A stretch of DNA of 64,000 nucleotides from Clostridium sp. AM34-11AC (GTDB taxonomy: Bacteria > Bacillota > Clostridia > Lachnospirales > Lachnospiraceae). The position numbers and the translations under genes are program-made. Below, one piece after another: positions 9,250 through 17,204 of this stretch (its first letter is position 1; every line of letters begins with the position of its first letter). A model generated the notes under the pieces. That model was not told the origin of the DNA. It did not search any database and saw only the letters and a list, made by a program, of their open reading frames with translations. Location: positions 11,667-75,666 of the forward strand of contig NZ_QWGL01000015.1 in assembly GCF_003435375.1 (NCBI RefSeq). Reading direction: 5' to 3'.

Positions 9250-10131
9250 ATGAAAGAAAATGGACAGAAACTTGCGTCCTTCAAGGATGCAGGAGTGAAT
9301 CTGAGTGATTTTGCACTGTTTCTATCGGTGATGAAGTATCCAGAAGCACATGAAAGCGTACTCAGTATTATCATGGATGAACCGGGCTTGAAATTGGCGC
9401 GGGTCCATGTAGAAGAGGTCGTTCTAAATGCCATAGGAAAAAGGGCAATTCGGCTGGATGCGTGGGCAGAGTCGGAAGACGAGCGCTAATTTGTGACAGA
9501 GATGCAGAATGACACCCAGAATGATGATGTTCGCAGGAGATCCAGATTTTATCAGGGCCTACTGGATACACCGATTCTGAAGGCGGGGAAGAAGACGAAA
9601 TACCGGGAATTACCGTCCACGATCGTCACATTTATTACTCAGGAGGATATTTTCGGACTGGACCGGGCAATGTATACATTTACAGAGCAGTGTGAAGAGA
9701 TACAGGGACTTCATCTGGGTGATGGAACAAAAAAGATTTTTTTAAATATGTCCAGTAAAAATGGACGGGCAGAACTGGTCAGTCTGCTGCAATATATGAA
9801 AAAGAGTGAACTTGACAATCCGGAGATCCTGGTTCGGGATGAGAGAATTATGAATCTGAACCGGATCGTAGAAGAAGTCAAGAAATCGGAAGAGTGGGAG
9901 GATGTCAGGATGAGCATTTATTCGGTTGGAGTAGAAGATGGAATAGAACGAGGGGAACATCAGGCAACACTTGAAATGATTTTACGTTTGCTAAAAGAAA
10001 AAGGAAGAGTATCAGCGACTCTTGAAAAGAAAATCCGTGACGAGGAGGATAAGGAACACTTGTATTGTCTGGTAAAGTTAGCTGCGAAAGCGGGTTCTGT
10101 TAAAGAATTTGAAAAGCTGATGAATGAATAG
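9250..10131 (+). pseudogene. Rpn-family PD-(D/E)XK nuclease, interrupted by an in-frame stop
   Basis: Two adjacent ORFs in the same frame (9250-9489 and 9493-10131) form one protein of the Rpn recombination-promoting nuclease / putative transposase family. They are separated only by TAA at 9487-9489. The first part has the N-terminal DFALFLSVMKYPEAHESVLS and the RAIRLDAWA strand with the catalytic Asp. The second begins FVTEMQND, which supplies the family's E-x-Q half of the active site. The stop falls exactly between these two catalytic strands, so neither piece can be an intact nuclease. The second half keeps the C-terminal region with a YSVGVEDGIERG segment. Sequencing error is an alternative to a true nonsense mutation. 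Confidence 0.75.
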
Positions 10132-10228
10132 TCTTACGTTGGGACGTATTTCAAATGAATCATCTTCGTTCGACTGTGATGGTTTTATTATACTATAAAT
10201 ACCCAAAGATAAGAAGCAGCTGGTCAGT

Positions 10229-10260
10229 AAAAAAGCAGATATATCCATACCTGCTTTTTT
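10229..10260 (+). terminator. Bidirectional terminator between convergent genes
   Basis: AAAAAAGCAG pairs with CTGCTTTTTT around a short loop. It can serve both the Rpn pseudogene on the plus strand and the YwaF-like gene on the minus strand. Confidence 0.75.
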
Positions 10261-10332
10261 ACTAATATCCAAAGATCATAAAGAACCAAAGAATGGAATG
10301 GCAGATCGGTCTTTTATTTATGCGAGGAACGT

Positions 10333-11112
10333 TTAGACAAGCCGTGACGAGATTCTATGCATTAGAAATCCGCCCACTATCATTGAAAGAACATACAGCA
10401 GATTTCCACAGAAGATACCGAGCGCACAGGCAATCTGGTGGAAAACCGGCTGCGAGGATGGGTGGAATGGGGATATGTAGAACATGTCGGCATCAGCGGT
10501 GGGACCTGCGGCGATGTTGATCACGCAGGCGATCAGGCAGCAGAGGAGAAAGAACGGGAGAATTTCCAGATAGTCCCGCCGTGTATGTCCGGCACTGCCT
10601 GACATGCAGGATAAAAGCCCCAAAAGGAGCAGGATAAAATGCCAGATAAACCCGTGCAGCGTCATCGTCCAGTACGGATGCATGAGCCCCGGTGGAACGG
10701 CCAGAGCCATGATTCCACCAAGCAGACCGAAGTCCTGGAGAAAAGTTGCGGCGCGGCGGAGTGTCTGTCCGGAGCGCAGGAGCGGTGCTGCCAGGCAGAT
10801 GTACATGGGGACGCTGCAGAGCTGGAATGGAAAGTACCACCAGTTGAAGTGGCTGTCAAACTCGATGACATATAAAAATGCCTGCTTATAGAGCTCCATG
10901 AGAGCGAGGAGCACCCCGCAGGAAAAGAGAATACGGCGAAAATACGGTTCGGGAGCTGATGTGGACCGTATTTTTTTTCTGAAGATCCGGGCAAAAAAGA
11001 CCGCAAGTCCTGCGCCGAACAGTGTCAGAAGAATATGAAAGGCGGAATAGGGCGCCGGGGGCGTCATCGGCCATGCGGTCACGCGCAGGATGGATTCGAA
11101 AAAAGCGTACAT
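10333..11112 (-). CDS. YwaF/TIGR02206-type integral membrane protein
   Basis: A 259-aa protein with about six or seven hydrophobic helices, resembling the YwaF (TIGR02206) family of unknown function. Recognisable points are the aromatic FNWWYFPFQLCSVPMYICL helix near residue 85 and the FLQDFGLLGGIMALAVPPG segment followed by HPYWTMTLHGFIWHF, which carry the polar and histidine residues conserved in this group. It runs opposite to both neighbours and is probably a single-gene unit. Upstream in the shared divergent region, CAAAGTTAAAAT(T/A)CGC occurs twice. No function can be assigned. Confidence 0.7.
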   Translation of the reverse strand: MYAFFESILRVTAWPMTPPAPYSAFHILLTLFGAGLAVFFARIFRKKIRSTSAPEPYFRRILFSCGVLLALMELYKQAFLYVIEFDSHFNWWYFPFQLCSVPMYICLAAPLLRSGQTLRRAATFLQDFGLLGGIMALAVPPGLMHPYWTMTLHGFIWHFILLLLGLLSCMSGSAGHTRRDYLEILPFFLLCCLIACVINIAAGPTADADMFYISPFHPSSQPVFHQIACALGIFCGNLLYVLSMIVGGFLMHRISSRLV

Positions 11113-11131
11113 AAATAAAGAAACCTTCTTT

Positions 11132-11197
11132 CAAAGTTAAAATTCGCAGGTAAAGAAAAATATTGTATGCCGGAGTGTATACAAAGTTAAAATACGC
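11132..11197. repeat. Direct repeat pair in a divergent promoter region
   Basis: CAAAGTTAAAATTCGC (11132-11147) and CAAAGTTAAAATACGC (11182-11197) match at 15 of 16 positions, 50 bases apart, just upstream of the minus-strand YwaF-like gene. They could be duplicated regulator sites. The rest of the 11113-11433 gap holds a possible plus-strand promoter (TTACTG at 11377, TATGAT at 11399, 16-base spacer) for the acyltransferase. Confidence 0.5.
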
Positions 11198-11433
11198 TGT
11201 AAGATGGAAAGCGCGGTGTTGTGTTTTAAAGCACCTGTACTGAGCTAAATATTAGTGCGGATTTCTGGTTATGTCAAATGGAATACTGTCATGCACAGGA
11301 CATTGTCAAAACGGTCAGCCGGTCATTATGTATTTTCCTCCGGTCTGCGGGGCAAATACATGGAATGACTGAACACTTACTGGAAATGTCAGATGGGATA
11401 TGATAAGATAAAAGAAAACTGCGGGGAGTGCGT

Positions 11434-12615
11434 ATGGTGACAGGCAGCGGAGAAAGACGGTTTCATGATCAGATATCATGGCTGATGTTTTTATTCAGCA
11501 TATTTGTGATATGGGTCCACTCTTATAATGTGGATCTGTTTTCCGGTGGGGCGCGGGATGTGATATGGAGTCTTGCGGACCGGATCGAAAATTTCGTGTC
11601 GGTGGGACTGGGACAAATCGCCGTTCCTGGCTTTTTCCTGCTGTCCTCCTACCTGTTTTTCCGGAATTTTTCTTGGGAGAAGCTGACCGGAAAATGGAAG
11701 AGCCGGGTATTCAGTGTCCTGATCCCTTATGTAGTCTGGAATATCATCTACTATCTGGGCTATATGGCAGCATCCCGGTTTCTCGCCATACGATCCGTGG
11801 TCGGACGTGACATCATTCCATTTTCCGTGCAGGAGATCTGGCGGGCAGTCTCACAGTATGCGTATGCGCCGATCTTCTGGTATCTTTATCAGCTGATCTT
11901 CCTGATCATCGTGTCACCGCTGATCTACGCACTTGTTAAGAATCGGGTGACCGGTCTTTTCTGGATCGTGGGCCTTGTATTTGCGGTTCATCTCCATCTG
12001 GATATGCGCCATCCGAATACGGACGCCCTGCTTTACTATTCGGTTGCTGCATACTTTGCAGTCCATCGGCGCGGGCTGGTGGAGAGAAGTATGGAGGAAG
12101 AAGCAGCCGGGTGGAAGGAAGATCATGGAACGAAAGAAAAGAAAGCTGCTCCAGAGGACAAAGATGGAAATACAGCCAGTGTCATCCCGGACTATGTGAG
12201 AAGGCGCTGTTTTGCAGAAGGTCTGGCGGGAGTCGTGATCTCTGTATTTTGTTACCGGAGGATGATGGCGCCTGAAGCAGCCGTCCTCTGGACCTGCTTT
12301 TATCGTATGGCTGTGCCGATGACGTGCTGGGCCTTTGCCTGCGGAGTGCGTCTTCCGAAGATCCGTCCATGGATGCGCCAGAGCATGTTTCTTTATGCGA
12401 TCCATTTTATCGTCGTACGATTCGTAAACAAAGGAACTGCCGCCGTGACGAGAAGTCTTGCAGGTACGACAACAGCCGCCGGAATCTCTCTGGTCGTCTA
12501 TTTCCTGCTTCCGGCAATCGCAGTTATTGTCTCTTACATTCTCGCAAAATTCCTCGTCCGCTTCCTGCCGGGGGTGTGGAGAGTATTGTCCGGAGGGAGA
12601 AAACTGGAAGGATAG
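11434..12615 (+). CDS. Acyltransferase 3 family membrane protein
   Basis: A 393-aa multi-helix membrane protein of the acyltransferase 3 / OafA-like superfamily, which transfers acyl groups to sugars or other surface molecules. The N-terminal helix with FSIFVIWVHSYN carries the family's conserved His. The following GQIAVPGFFLLSSYLFFRNF and SRVFSVLIPYVVWNIIYYLG segments match the usual second and third helices. A charged cytoplasmic loop of about 45 residues (near 205-255) is rich in Glu and Lys. The ATG at 11434 lies 6 bases after GGGGAG; an upstream GTG at 11428 overlaps the ribosome binding site. The acceptor is unknown. Confidence 0.8.
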   Translation: MVTGSGERRFHDQISWLMFLFSIFVIWVHSYNVDLFSGGARDVIWSLADRIENFVSVGLGQIAVPGFFLLSSYLFFRNFSWEKLTGKWKSRVFSVLIPYVVWNIIYYLGYMAASRFLAIRSVVGRDIIPFSVQEIWRAVSQYAYAPIFWYLYQLIFLIIVSPLIYALVKNRVTGLFWIVGLVFAVHLHLDMRHPNTDALLYYSVAAYFAVHRRGLVERSMEEEAAGWKEDHGTKEKKAAPEDKDGNTASVIPDYVRRRCFAEGLAGVVISVFCYRRMMAPEAAVLWTCFYRMAVPMTCWAFACGVRLPKIRPWMRQSMFLYAIHFIVVRFVNKGTAAVTRSLAGTTTAAGISLVVYFLLPAIAVIVSYILAKFLVRFLPGVWRVLSGGRKLEG

Positions 12616-12734
12616 GGGGGAATAAGAACTGCAGAAAATCCGTTACTGTCTGCGTACCGCATGAACAGCAGCACGTAAAATTCAAACGTTCTTTTTTGTA
12701 AAAAATGCTAATAGTATTTCGATAAGAAATCCAC

Positions 12735-12740
12735 TATACT
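12735..12740 (+). promoter_or_regulatory. -10 box of the antitoxin RNA promoter
   Basis: TATACT, 32 bases before the first 52-bp repeat unit. The -35 region (TAGTAT at 12712-12717, 17-base spacing) is weak. Confidence 0.5.
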
Positions 12741-12771
12741 ATCAGTGAAAGAGTTAATCTTTCCTTCGCAT

Positions 12772-12875
12772 ATGAGACGAGTGACGGTTCTGACTCGTCG
12801 GTAAAATAAAAAGTGACCGAGCGATGAGACGAGTGACGGTTCCGACTCGTCGGTAAAATAAAAAGTGACCGAGCG
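12772..12875 (+). repeat. Two tandem 52-bp repeats
   Basis: Two directly adjacent 52-bp units with 51 of 52 identical bases; each starts ATGAGACGAGTGACGGTT and ends GTGACCGAGCG. There are no unique spacers between them, so this is not a CRISPR array. They form the body of the proposed antitoxin RNA. Confidence 0.95.
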
Positions 12876-12887
12876 AAGAATCTTTGA

Positions 12888-12910
12888 GGGAGGAGAAATC
12901 CTCCCTTTTC
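12888..12910 (+). terminator. Terminator between antitoxin repeats and toxin
   Basis: GGGAGGA, a GAAA loop, TCCTCCC and TTTTC. In type III loci a leaky terminator in this position sets the ratio of antitoxin RNA to toxin mRNA. Confidence 0.85.
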
Positions 12911-12944
12911 TATACCAGTCTATTTTTCTTAGGGGATTCTTACC

Positions 12945-13853
12945 ATGAATACATCAATTGAATTTTGTATAAAGAAATTAAGCAAAAAATTTTATCAGAG
13001 GTATCCATCTAAAATGTATGAGGAAATTCTAAGTAAAGAGGATAGACCATATTCATGTCTTCTTGTTAAACAATATGGATATTTTATATGTGTACCGTTT
13101 CGGACTGAAATACGTCATAAATATGCGTATCATTTCCAAGCATCGAAAAGATCGAGAAAGCACCATTCTGGGCTGGATTTTACAAAGGCGGTAATTGTCG
13201 CCAATCAAGAATTTATAAACGAGGATATCGCTATTGTTGATCAGGACGAATACAAAGAAGTTATATATAATATTGAAAAGATAGTAGAATCTGTGATAAA
13301 ATTTGTTGATGATTATGTCGAACATATAAAAGGAATAAAAAAGCTTCATGAAAGAGAATTTGGACGTCGATATCATTTTTCATCATTAAAATACTTTAAG
13401 AGAGAATTGGGACTTAGTCAGAAAAAAGAACCGGAGGAAGAGGATATGCTGAGAGATAACGTAAAAAAATACTATCTGGAACAGGATTACAATTGTGCGG
13501 AGACGATCTTACGATGTATTGACGAGGAATACGGGATCGGTCTTACGGAGGATGATTTCAAGCTGGTCAGTGCGTTTGGCGGCGGCATGGGATGCGGCTC
13601 CTCCTGCGGTGCATTATGCGGCGCAATGGCAGCGCTGGGACGGCTGACGGTGAAGACCCGTGCCCATGCAACCGATGGTTTTAAGGATACATGCGCGGAC
13701 CTTGTAGATGAATTCCGAAAGAAGCTTGGAAACACAGACTGCTCAGAGCTGGTAAAGATCTATAAGAAAGACGATGTACGCTGTCTGGAAACCGTCTGTC
13801 TTGCAGCAGATGTGTTTGAAGAGTTTTATAATACATTGATTGCAGAAAAGTGA
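12945..13853 (+). CDS. TenpN/ToxN-like type III toxin fused to a C_GCAxxG_C_C redox-type protein
   Basis: A 302-aa product with two unrelated parts. Residues 1 to about 160 resemble the ToxN/AbiQ/TenpN endoribonuclease toxins: DRPYSCLLVKQYGYFICVPF, the basic RTEIRHKYAYHF segment, HHSGLDFTKAVIV and a helical tail ending YHFSSLKYFKRELGL. Residues from about 168 (MLRDNVKKYYLEQDYNCAE) form a C_GCAxxG_C_C family protein with SAFGGGMGCGSSCGALCGAM and further conserved cysteines. The join at about 13430-13446 retains GGAGG at 13434-13438 and an in-frame ATG at 13446, so the second part could also be made alone. Base composition changes sharply at the join: 13 of 60 G/C in 13261-13320 and 39 of 60 in 13561-13620. 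AGGGG at 12931-12935 serves the first ATG. The second domain call is firm; the toxin call rests on motifs plus the upstream repeats. Confidence 0.7.
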   Translation: MNTSIEFCIKKLSKKFYQRYPSKMYEEILSKEDRPYSCLLVKQYGYFICVPFRTEIRHKYAYHFQASKRSRKHHSGLDFTKAVIVANQEFINEDIAIVDQDEYKEVIYNIEKIVESVIKFVDDYVEHIKGIKKLHEREFGRRYHFSSLKYFKRELGLSQKKEPEEEDMLRDNVKKYYLEQDYNCAETILRCIDEEYGIGLTEDDFKLVSAFGGGMGCGSSCGALCGAMAALGRLTVKTRAHATDGFKDTCADLVDEFRKKLGNTDCSELVKIYKKDDVRCLETVCLAADVFEEFYNTLIAEK

Positions 13854-13874
13854 AAATAACCTGGAAAATCAAGA

Positions 13875-13928
13875 AAAAAGCCCCAAAGCCTTGTAAACTG
13901 TTGATATAAACAGCTTACAGGGCTTTTT
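13875..13928 (+). terminator. Terminator after the toxin fusion gene
   Basis: AAAAAGCCC pairs with GGGCTTTTT, with an inner CTGTT/AACAG stem. The region between it and the next promoter (14048) contains a GTAACAGGAAATTC-type sequence also seen after mgtE, and otherwise nothing I can identify. Confidence 0.75.
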
Positions 13929-14047
13929 CTTATGTAACAGGAAATTCTGATGGGACGTCCTGTTGGACAAAAAGGCATTAACATACCACCAAAGATGCAT
14001 CTTCTTTTTTTAATTTTAAATGTTATTAAAAAAAGAAAAAAGAAATA

Positions 14048-14105
14048 TTGACCTTTTTTTCAGATTCCTCTATACTGGTCATATAAAATAATGATGTTAT
14101 ATAAC
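14048..14105 (+). promoter_or_regulatory. Promoter and putative operator of the rbsD-sialidase-MFS operon
   Basis: TTGACC (14048-14053), a 17-base spacer and TATACT (14071-14076). GTTATATAAC (14096-14105) is a perfect palindrome just after the expected start of transcription. It resembles the TGTTATATA sites at the ABC operon (17249) and the GntR gene (32522), so repression by the GntR/UTRA protein is likely. Confidence 0.65.
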
Positions 14106-14129
14106 GTATTTAGCGAAAGGAGAAATTAA

Positions 14130-14570
14130 ATGATTAAACACACGGTGATCAATGCGGAGCTTGGATATGCGCTGGCGACAGCGAGACATAAGGATGCGAT
14201 CGTGATCTGTGACGCGAATATGCCAATTCCGGATGGATGTAATGTGATCGATGTCTCTCTCGTGCGGGGAGTTCCGACGCTGGTGCAGACGATGTGCGCG
14301 ATCCTGAATGATCTGGTTGCGGAGCGCTATGAAGTATTTGAGCTGATGCCGCAGTACAATGATGCGATGTATCAGAAGATCCAGTCTCTCGTGCCTCAGC
14401 TTCCGGGCGGAACGATCAGCCAGGAGCGCCTGATGGAGATAATGAAAAATGCTAAGGCAGTAGTGCGGACTGGAGATTTTGGCAGCTGCTGTACAATGGT
14501 TTTATATTCCACGTCCGGAAGGGACAAGTATGTAACACAGTTTAACTGTGATTTTCCAATGCAGGAGTAA
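14130..14570 (+). CDS. RbsD/FucU-family sugar mutarotase
   Basis: A 146-aa protein of the RbsD/FucU family, which interconverts pyranose and furanose or anomeric forms of free sugars. The N-terminal NAELGYALATARHKDAIVICDANMPIP carries the conserved catalytic-region His and Asp. The middle VDVSLVRGVP-like segment (written IDVSLVRGVP) and the C-terminal VRTGDFGSCCTMVLYS match the usual RTGE/FANILL-type end. It is close to the family's usual 130-150 aa. The ribosome binding site is AAAGGAGAAA. It is first in an operon with a sialidase-like gene and an MFS carrier. A truncated copy of the gene and its promoter lies at 16990-17149. The sugar handled is unknown. Confidence 0.8.
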   Translation: MIKHTVINAELGYALATARHKDAIVICDANMPIPDGCNVIDVSLVRGVPTLVQTMCAILNDLVAERYEVFELMPQYNDAMYQKIQSLVPQLPGGTISQERLMEIMKNAKAVVRTGDFGSCCTMVLYSTSGRDKYVTQFNCDFPMQE

Positions 14571-14584
14571 AGTGGGGAGGAAAA

Positions 14585-15679
14585 ATGATGGCGGAGAAGA
14601 CTTGTGTTAAGGTTTTGGTGGAGGAAAATGGGGAACATGGCTTTGACTCTTACCGTGTCCCGGGAATCGTTACGGCTTCCAACGGGGATCTGCTTCTGGC
14701 ATATGAGGGCAGGGAAGCCGGAGGAAACCGCAGAACTTTATTCTTCAGGAGATATCAGATAAAGGACGGACAGCCGCAGCCCGCAGGAGAGCGGATCACA
14801 ATGGTATCACCGAAAGGAGAAGAACTTCTTCATAATCCTTTACTGATCGCAGCACCGGAGGGAAGAGTATATTTCTTCTGGTGTCAGGACTATCAAAGAT
14901 TGTTTCTCAGGGAAAGCCGTGATAATGGGGAAACCTTTGGAGAGGAGCGTGAGCTGACATCTCTGATCGACGGTTTCCGAAAGGAATGGCCGGTGACGCT
15001 GTGGGCCATTGCTCCGGGACATGGAATCTGCAAAAAAGACGGAACCCTGATACTGCCGCTGTGGCTGAGCCGTGGAGAGAATGCGCACCTCCCGGCCTGC
15101 TTTGCCTGCCTTTCCAGCGATGACTGGGGTGGGACGTGGCACTGCAGCAATACGGTTCCAGCGGAGAATGGAATCGGTGATCCAACCGAGAGCTCCGTGG
15201 CGGAGCGGAGCGACGGAACTCTGCTTGCCACCATGCGCCATGAGATCCCGGGAGTGCGGAGAAGAGCGTTCTGTGAGAGCAGAAAAACGGAGAAAGGACA
15301 GGATGCGGTCCGGTGGGGAGCACCATGGCTGAACGAAAAACTTCCGGATCCGATCTGCGGCGGAGCGCTGCTTGCACTTCCAGACGGACAGATGGCTTTT
15401 GTCAACTGCGCTTACGGAGATGAACCGGCACTGGAGCGCCAGAAAAACGGCGAGGCGGTCCGGTGGAGTCTTGACGCCCGTCAGAAACTGACGATCCGCA
15501 TCAGTGCAGATGATGGAAAAAACTGGGACGATGGTTTCCTTCTGGCAGAAGAGGGCGGGGCGTCTGACCTGGCGGGAACAGGTCCGGTGTACTGCTTCTA
15601 TGAAGAAGGATGGCAGGACGGTAACTGTATTTTTAACAGGAGGTTACTGCTGGCATCTGTTCCATTGGAAGTTTTATGA
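14585..15679 (+). CDS. Sialidase-like (BNR repeat) exo-glycosidase
   Basis: A 364-aa beta-propeller protein of the sialidase / neuraminidase superfamily. A YRVPGIV sequence near residue 20 corresponds to the Arg-containing FRIP motif. Asp-boxes are visible as SRDNGETFG, SSDDWGGTW and SADDGKNWD. Further conserved Arg and Glu positions (e.g. ATMRHEIPG) are consistent with an active site. There is no signal peptide or membrane anchor, so it would act in the cytoplasm on an imported substrate. The ATG at 14585 follows GGGGAGG by 6 bases. The downstream MFS gene overlaps it by 4 bases (ATGA), which implies coupled translation and import of its substrate by that carrier. Sialic acid specificity is not proven; no nan catabolic genes are seen nearby. 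Confidence 0.75.
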   Translation: MMAEKTCVKVLVEENGEHGFDSYRVPGIVTASNGDLLLAYEGREAGGNRRTLFFRRYQIKDGQPQPAGERITMVSPKGEELLHNPLLIAAPEGRVYFFWCQDYQRLFLRESRDNGETFGEERELTSLIDGFRKEWPVTLWAIAPGHGICKKDGTLILPLWLSRGENAHLPACFACLSSDDWGGTWHCSNTVPAENGIGDPTESSVAERSDGTLLATMRHEIPGVRRRAFCESRKTEKGQDAVRWGAPWLNEKLPDPICGGALLALPDGQMAFVNCAYGDEPALERQKNGEAVRWSLDARQKLTIRISADDGKNWDDGFLLAEEGGASDLAGTGPVYCFYEEGWQDGNCIFNRRLLLASVPLEVL

Positions 15680-16902
15680 TGAGACGCGAGAGGGCCGCTG
15701 GAATAAACAGCGGCTCTCACTATACGGTTCTGTTTTTTTCTGCATACTTTATTTACTATGCCGCATACTGCATATTTTCCAGCTATACGGTCCTGTTTTT
15801 GACGGAACGCGCCTACAGCGCCACGGTCTGCGGAATCATCACCAGCCTGACATTTCTGGCAAATCTTCTGATGGAGCCGGTGGGCGGTTATATCACGGAC
15901 ACATTTCTTCCAACAAGGCGGTATCTTCTTCTGCTTATCGGAATGATCTCAGCGCTGTGTATCTTCTGTACAAAATATATGGACCAGCCCTGGATCATGC
16001 TTCCTGGGATGGTCCTGTCTGCCGGGATCGTTTATCCGTTCAGTCAGCTGATGGATGCCTGGGTCAATATCAGCCGGGAAAAACAGCCGGATCTGATCTA
16101 CAGCCGGGTTCGTGCCGGCGGGTCCATCGGGTATGCGGTGATGTCGGTGATTGGTGGATATTATTTTAAACACAGAGGCTGGGATGACTATTTTCTCGTA
16201 CAAATGGTGATATTTCTCTTCATGATCCCATGTCTCCTTCTTCTTCCAGATACCAGTCTCGGGAATCGCCGGAAACAGGAGGAGAAAGAGAAAAGTCTCT
16301 CCTTTTTCCAGGCATTTCATACTCTGGTGCAGAACCGTCGTTTTCTGTTCTGGCTGGGGATCATCACATTTTACTGGTTCAGCCACCGTCTGGTGGGAAG
16401 CTTTCTCTCCCTAATCATCGTGGAACTGGGCGGAGATGCGGAGACATATGGAAATGTCTGTGGGGCAGGAGCGGCAGTGGAGTTTGCAGGTCTTATGCTG
16501 CTGGCTTTTGCATGGAAAAAGAAGAATTCCCATGCCCTTTTGGGAATGGCGATCGCTCTGATCACAAATCTCCTCAGACCGCTCTGCTTTCAGCTGTTTT
16601 CCAGTACATGGGCCCTTTATCTGGGGCAGATGCTGCAGTGTGCCAGTTTTGCGTTCTACATGAGTGTCAGCGTGGAGTGCTTTGCGGAGGCAGCGGATGA
16701 GCGCCTGCGCAGCTTCAGTATTTCAATGGGACTGACCGTCAGCAGTGTGGTGGGAACAGTCCTTGCAAACCTGGTGGGAGGCAGACTGTGTGATATGTTC
16801 TATCCAGGGATCCTGATTCTGGTTAGCTTTGCTCTGGGATTCCTGAATTCAGCTGTATTTTTTGCAGAACGGTTATACCACAGTATGGAAAAACATGGCT
16901 GA
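15676..16902 (+). CDS. MFS transporter (MFS_1-like / nucleoside- or sugar-proton symporter type)
   Basis: A 408-aa membrane protein with twelve hydrophobic segments. FSAYFIYYAAYCIFSSYTVLFL forms helix 1, and a GGYITDTFLPTRR loop between helices 2 and 3 resembles the G-x-x-x-D-(R/K) signature of the major facilitator superfamily. SRVRAGGSIGYAVMS near residue 155 and the second-half AEAADERLRSFSISMGLT resemble the sugar and nucleoside symporter branch. Its start overlaps the sialidase stop (ATGA), so the two are translationally coupled and probably handle the same glycoside. The substrate is unknown. Confidence 0.8.
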   Translation: MMRRERAAGINSGSHYTVLFFSAYFIYYAAYCIFSSYTVLFLTERAYSATVCGIITSLTFLANLLMEPVGGYITDTFLPTRRYLLLLIGMISALCIFCTKYMDQPWIMLPGMVLSAGIVYPFSQLMDAWVNISREKQPDLIYSRVRAGGSIGYAVMSVIGGYYFKHRGWDDYFLVQMVIFLFMIPCLLLLPDTSLGNRRKQEEKEKSLSFFQAFHTLVQNRRFLFWLGIITFYWFSHRLVGSFLSLIIVELGGDAETYGNVCGAGAAVEFAGLMLLAFAWKKKNSHALLGMAIALITNLLRPLCFQLFSSTWALYLGQMLQCASFAFYMSVSVECFAEAADERLRSFSISMGLTVSSVVGTVLANLVGGRLCDMFYPGILILVSFALGFLNSAVFFAERLYHSMEKHG

Positions 16903-16918
16903 AGAATTGTAAAAATTA

Positions 16919-16958
16919 CATTACTGTACACGTGGTATGCATTTTCTGAACTAAAAAT
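16919..16958 (+). repeat. Degenerate fragment of repeat family A
   Basis: ATTACTGTACACG followed by GCATTTTCTGAACTAAAAAT corresponds to the first 40 bases of the 142-bp repeat (copies at 8864 and 44078), with mutations in the first hairpin. Confidence 0.6.
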
Positions 16959-16989
16959 AAAAAAGAATAGAAAAATGTTGATTGTTCAC

Positions 16990-17149
16990 AATTTATTTAT
17001 ACTGAATCATATAAAGCCATGATGTTACATAATGTATTGTATAAACATGAAATCAAATGGTCAGCCATGCGGTGATCCGTGCAGAATCCGGATATATATT
17101 TTCGATGGTGCGGCATAAGGATATGATCGTTCTTCGGTACACTTTGTGA
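16990..17149 (+). pseudogene. Truncated rbsD copy with its promoter region
   Basis: The 31-codon ORF at 17057-17149 begins MVSHAVIRAESGYIFSMVRHKD and aligns with the start of the intact rbsD (MIKHTVINAELGYALATARHKD) before breaking off. The preceding sequence is also duplicated: 17019-17038 matches 14091-14110 at 18 of 20 positions, and TATACTGAATCATATAAA corresponds to TATACTGGTCATATAAAA upstream of the intact gene. It is a remnant of an older rbsD unit in front of the ABC operon and encodes no functional protein. Confidence 0.7.
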
Positions 17150-17204
17150 AAAAAATCCGGATAACAGAATCTGACTTAAAAAATATGTCAGAGTACAAAA
17201 TTAT

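Larger units (their letters stand above)
12747..12910 (+). ncRNA. Probable type III antitoxin RNA (TenpI/ToxI-like)
   Basis: The layout is promoter, two tandem 52-bp units, terminator and then a toxin ORF, which is the defining arrangement of type III toxin-antitoxin loci. The units (12772-12823 and 12824-12875) are identical except for one base. Each can form a hairpin (GACGAGT with ACTCGTC) and a second pairing (TCGGT with ACCGA) across an A-rich stretch, in keeping with the compact folds of type III antitoxins. Sequences flanking the array (CTTCGC before, GCGAAG after) are also complementary. The 5' end is inferred from the -10 box. Confidence 0.65.

Noticed and set aside
12772..12875. CRISPR array
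   Set aside because: The two 52-bp units are directly adjacent with no spacers, and no cas genes are near; the context fits a type III antitoxin.
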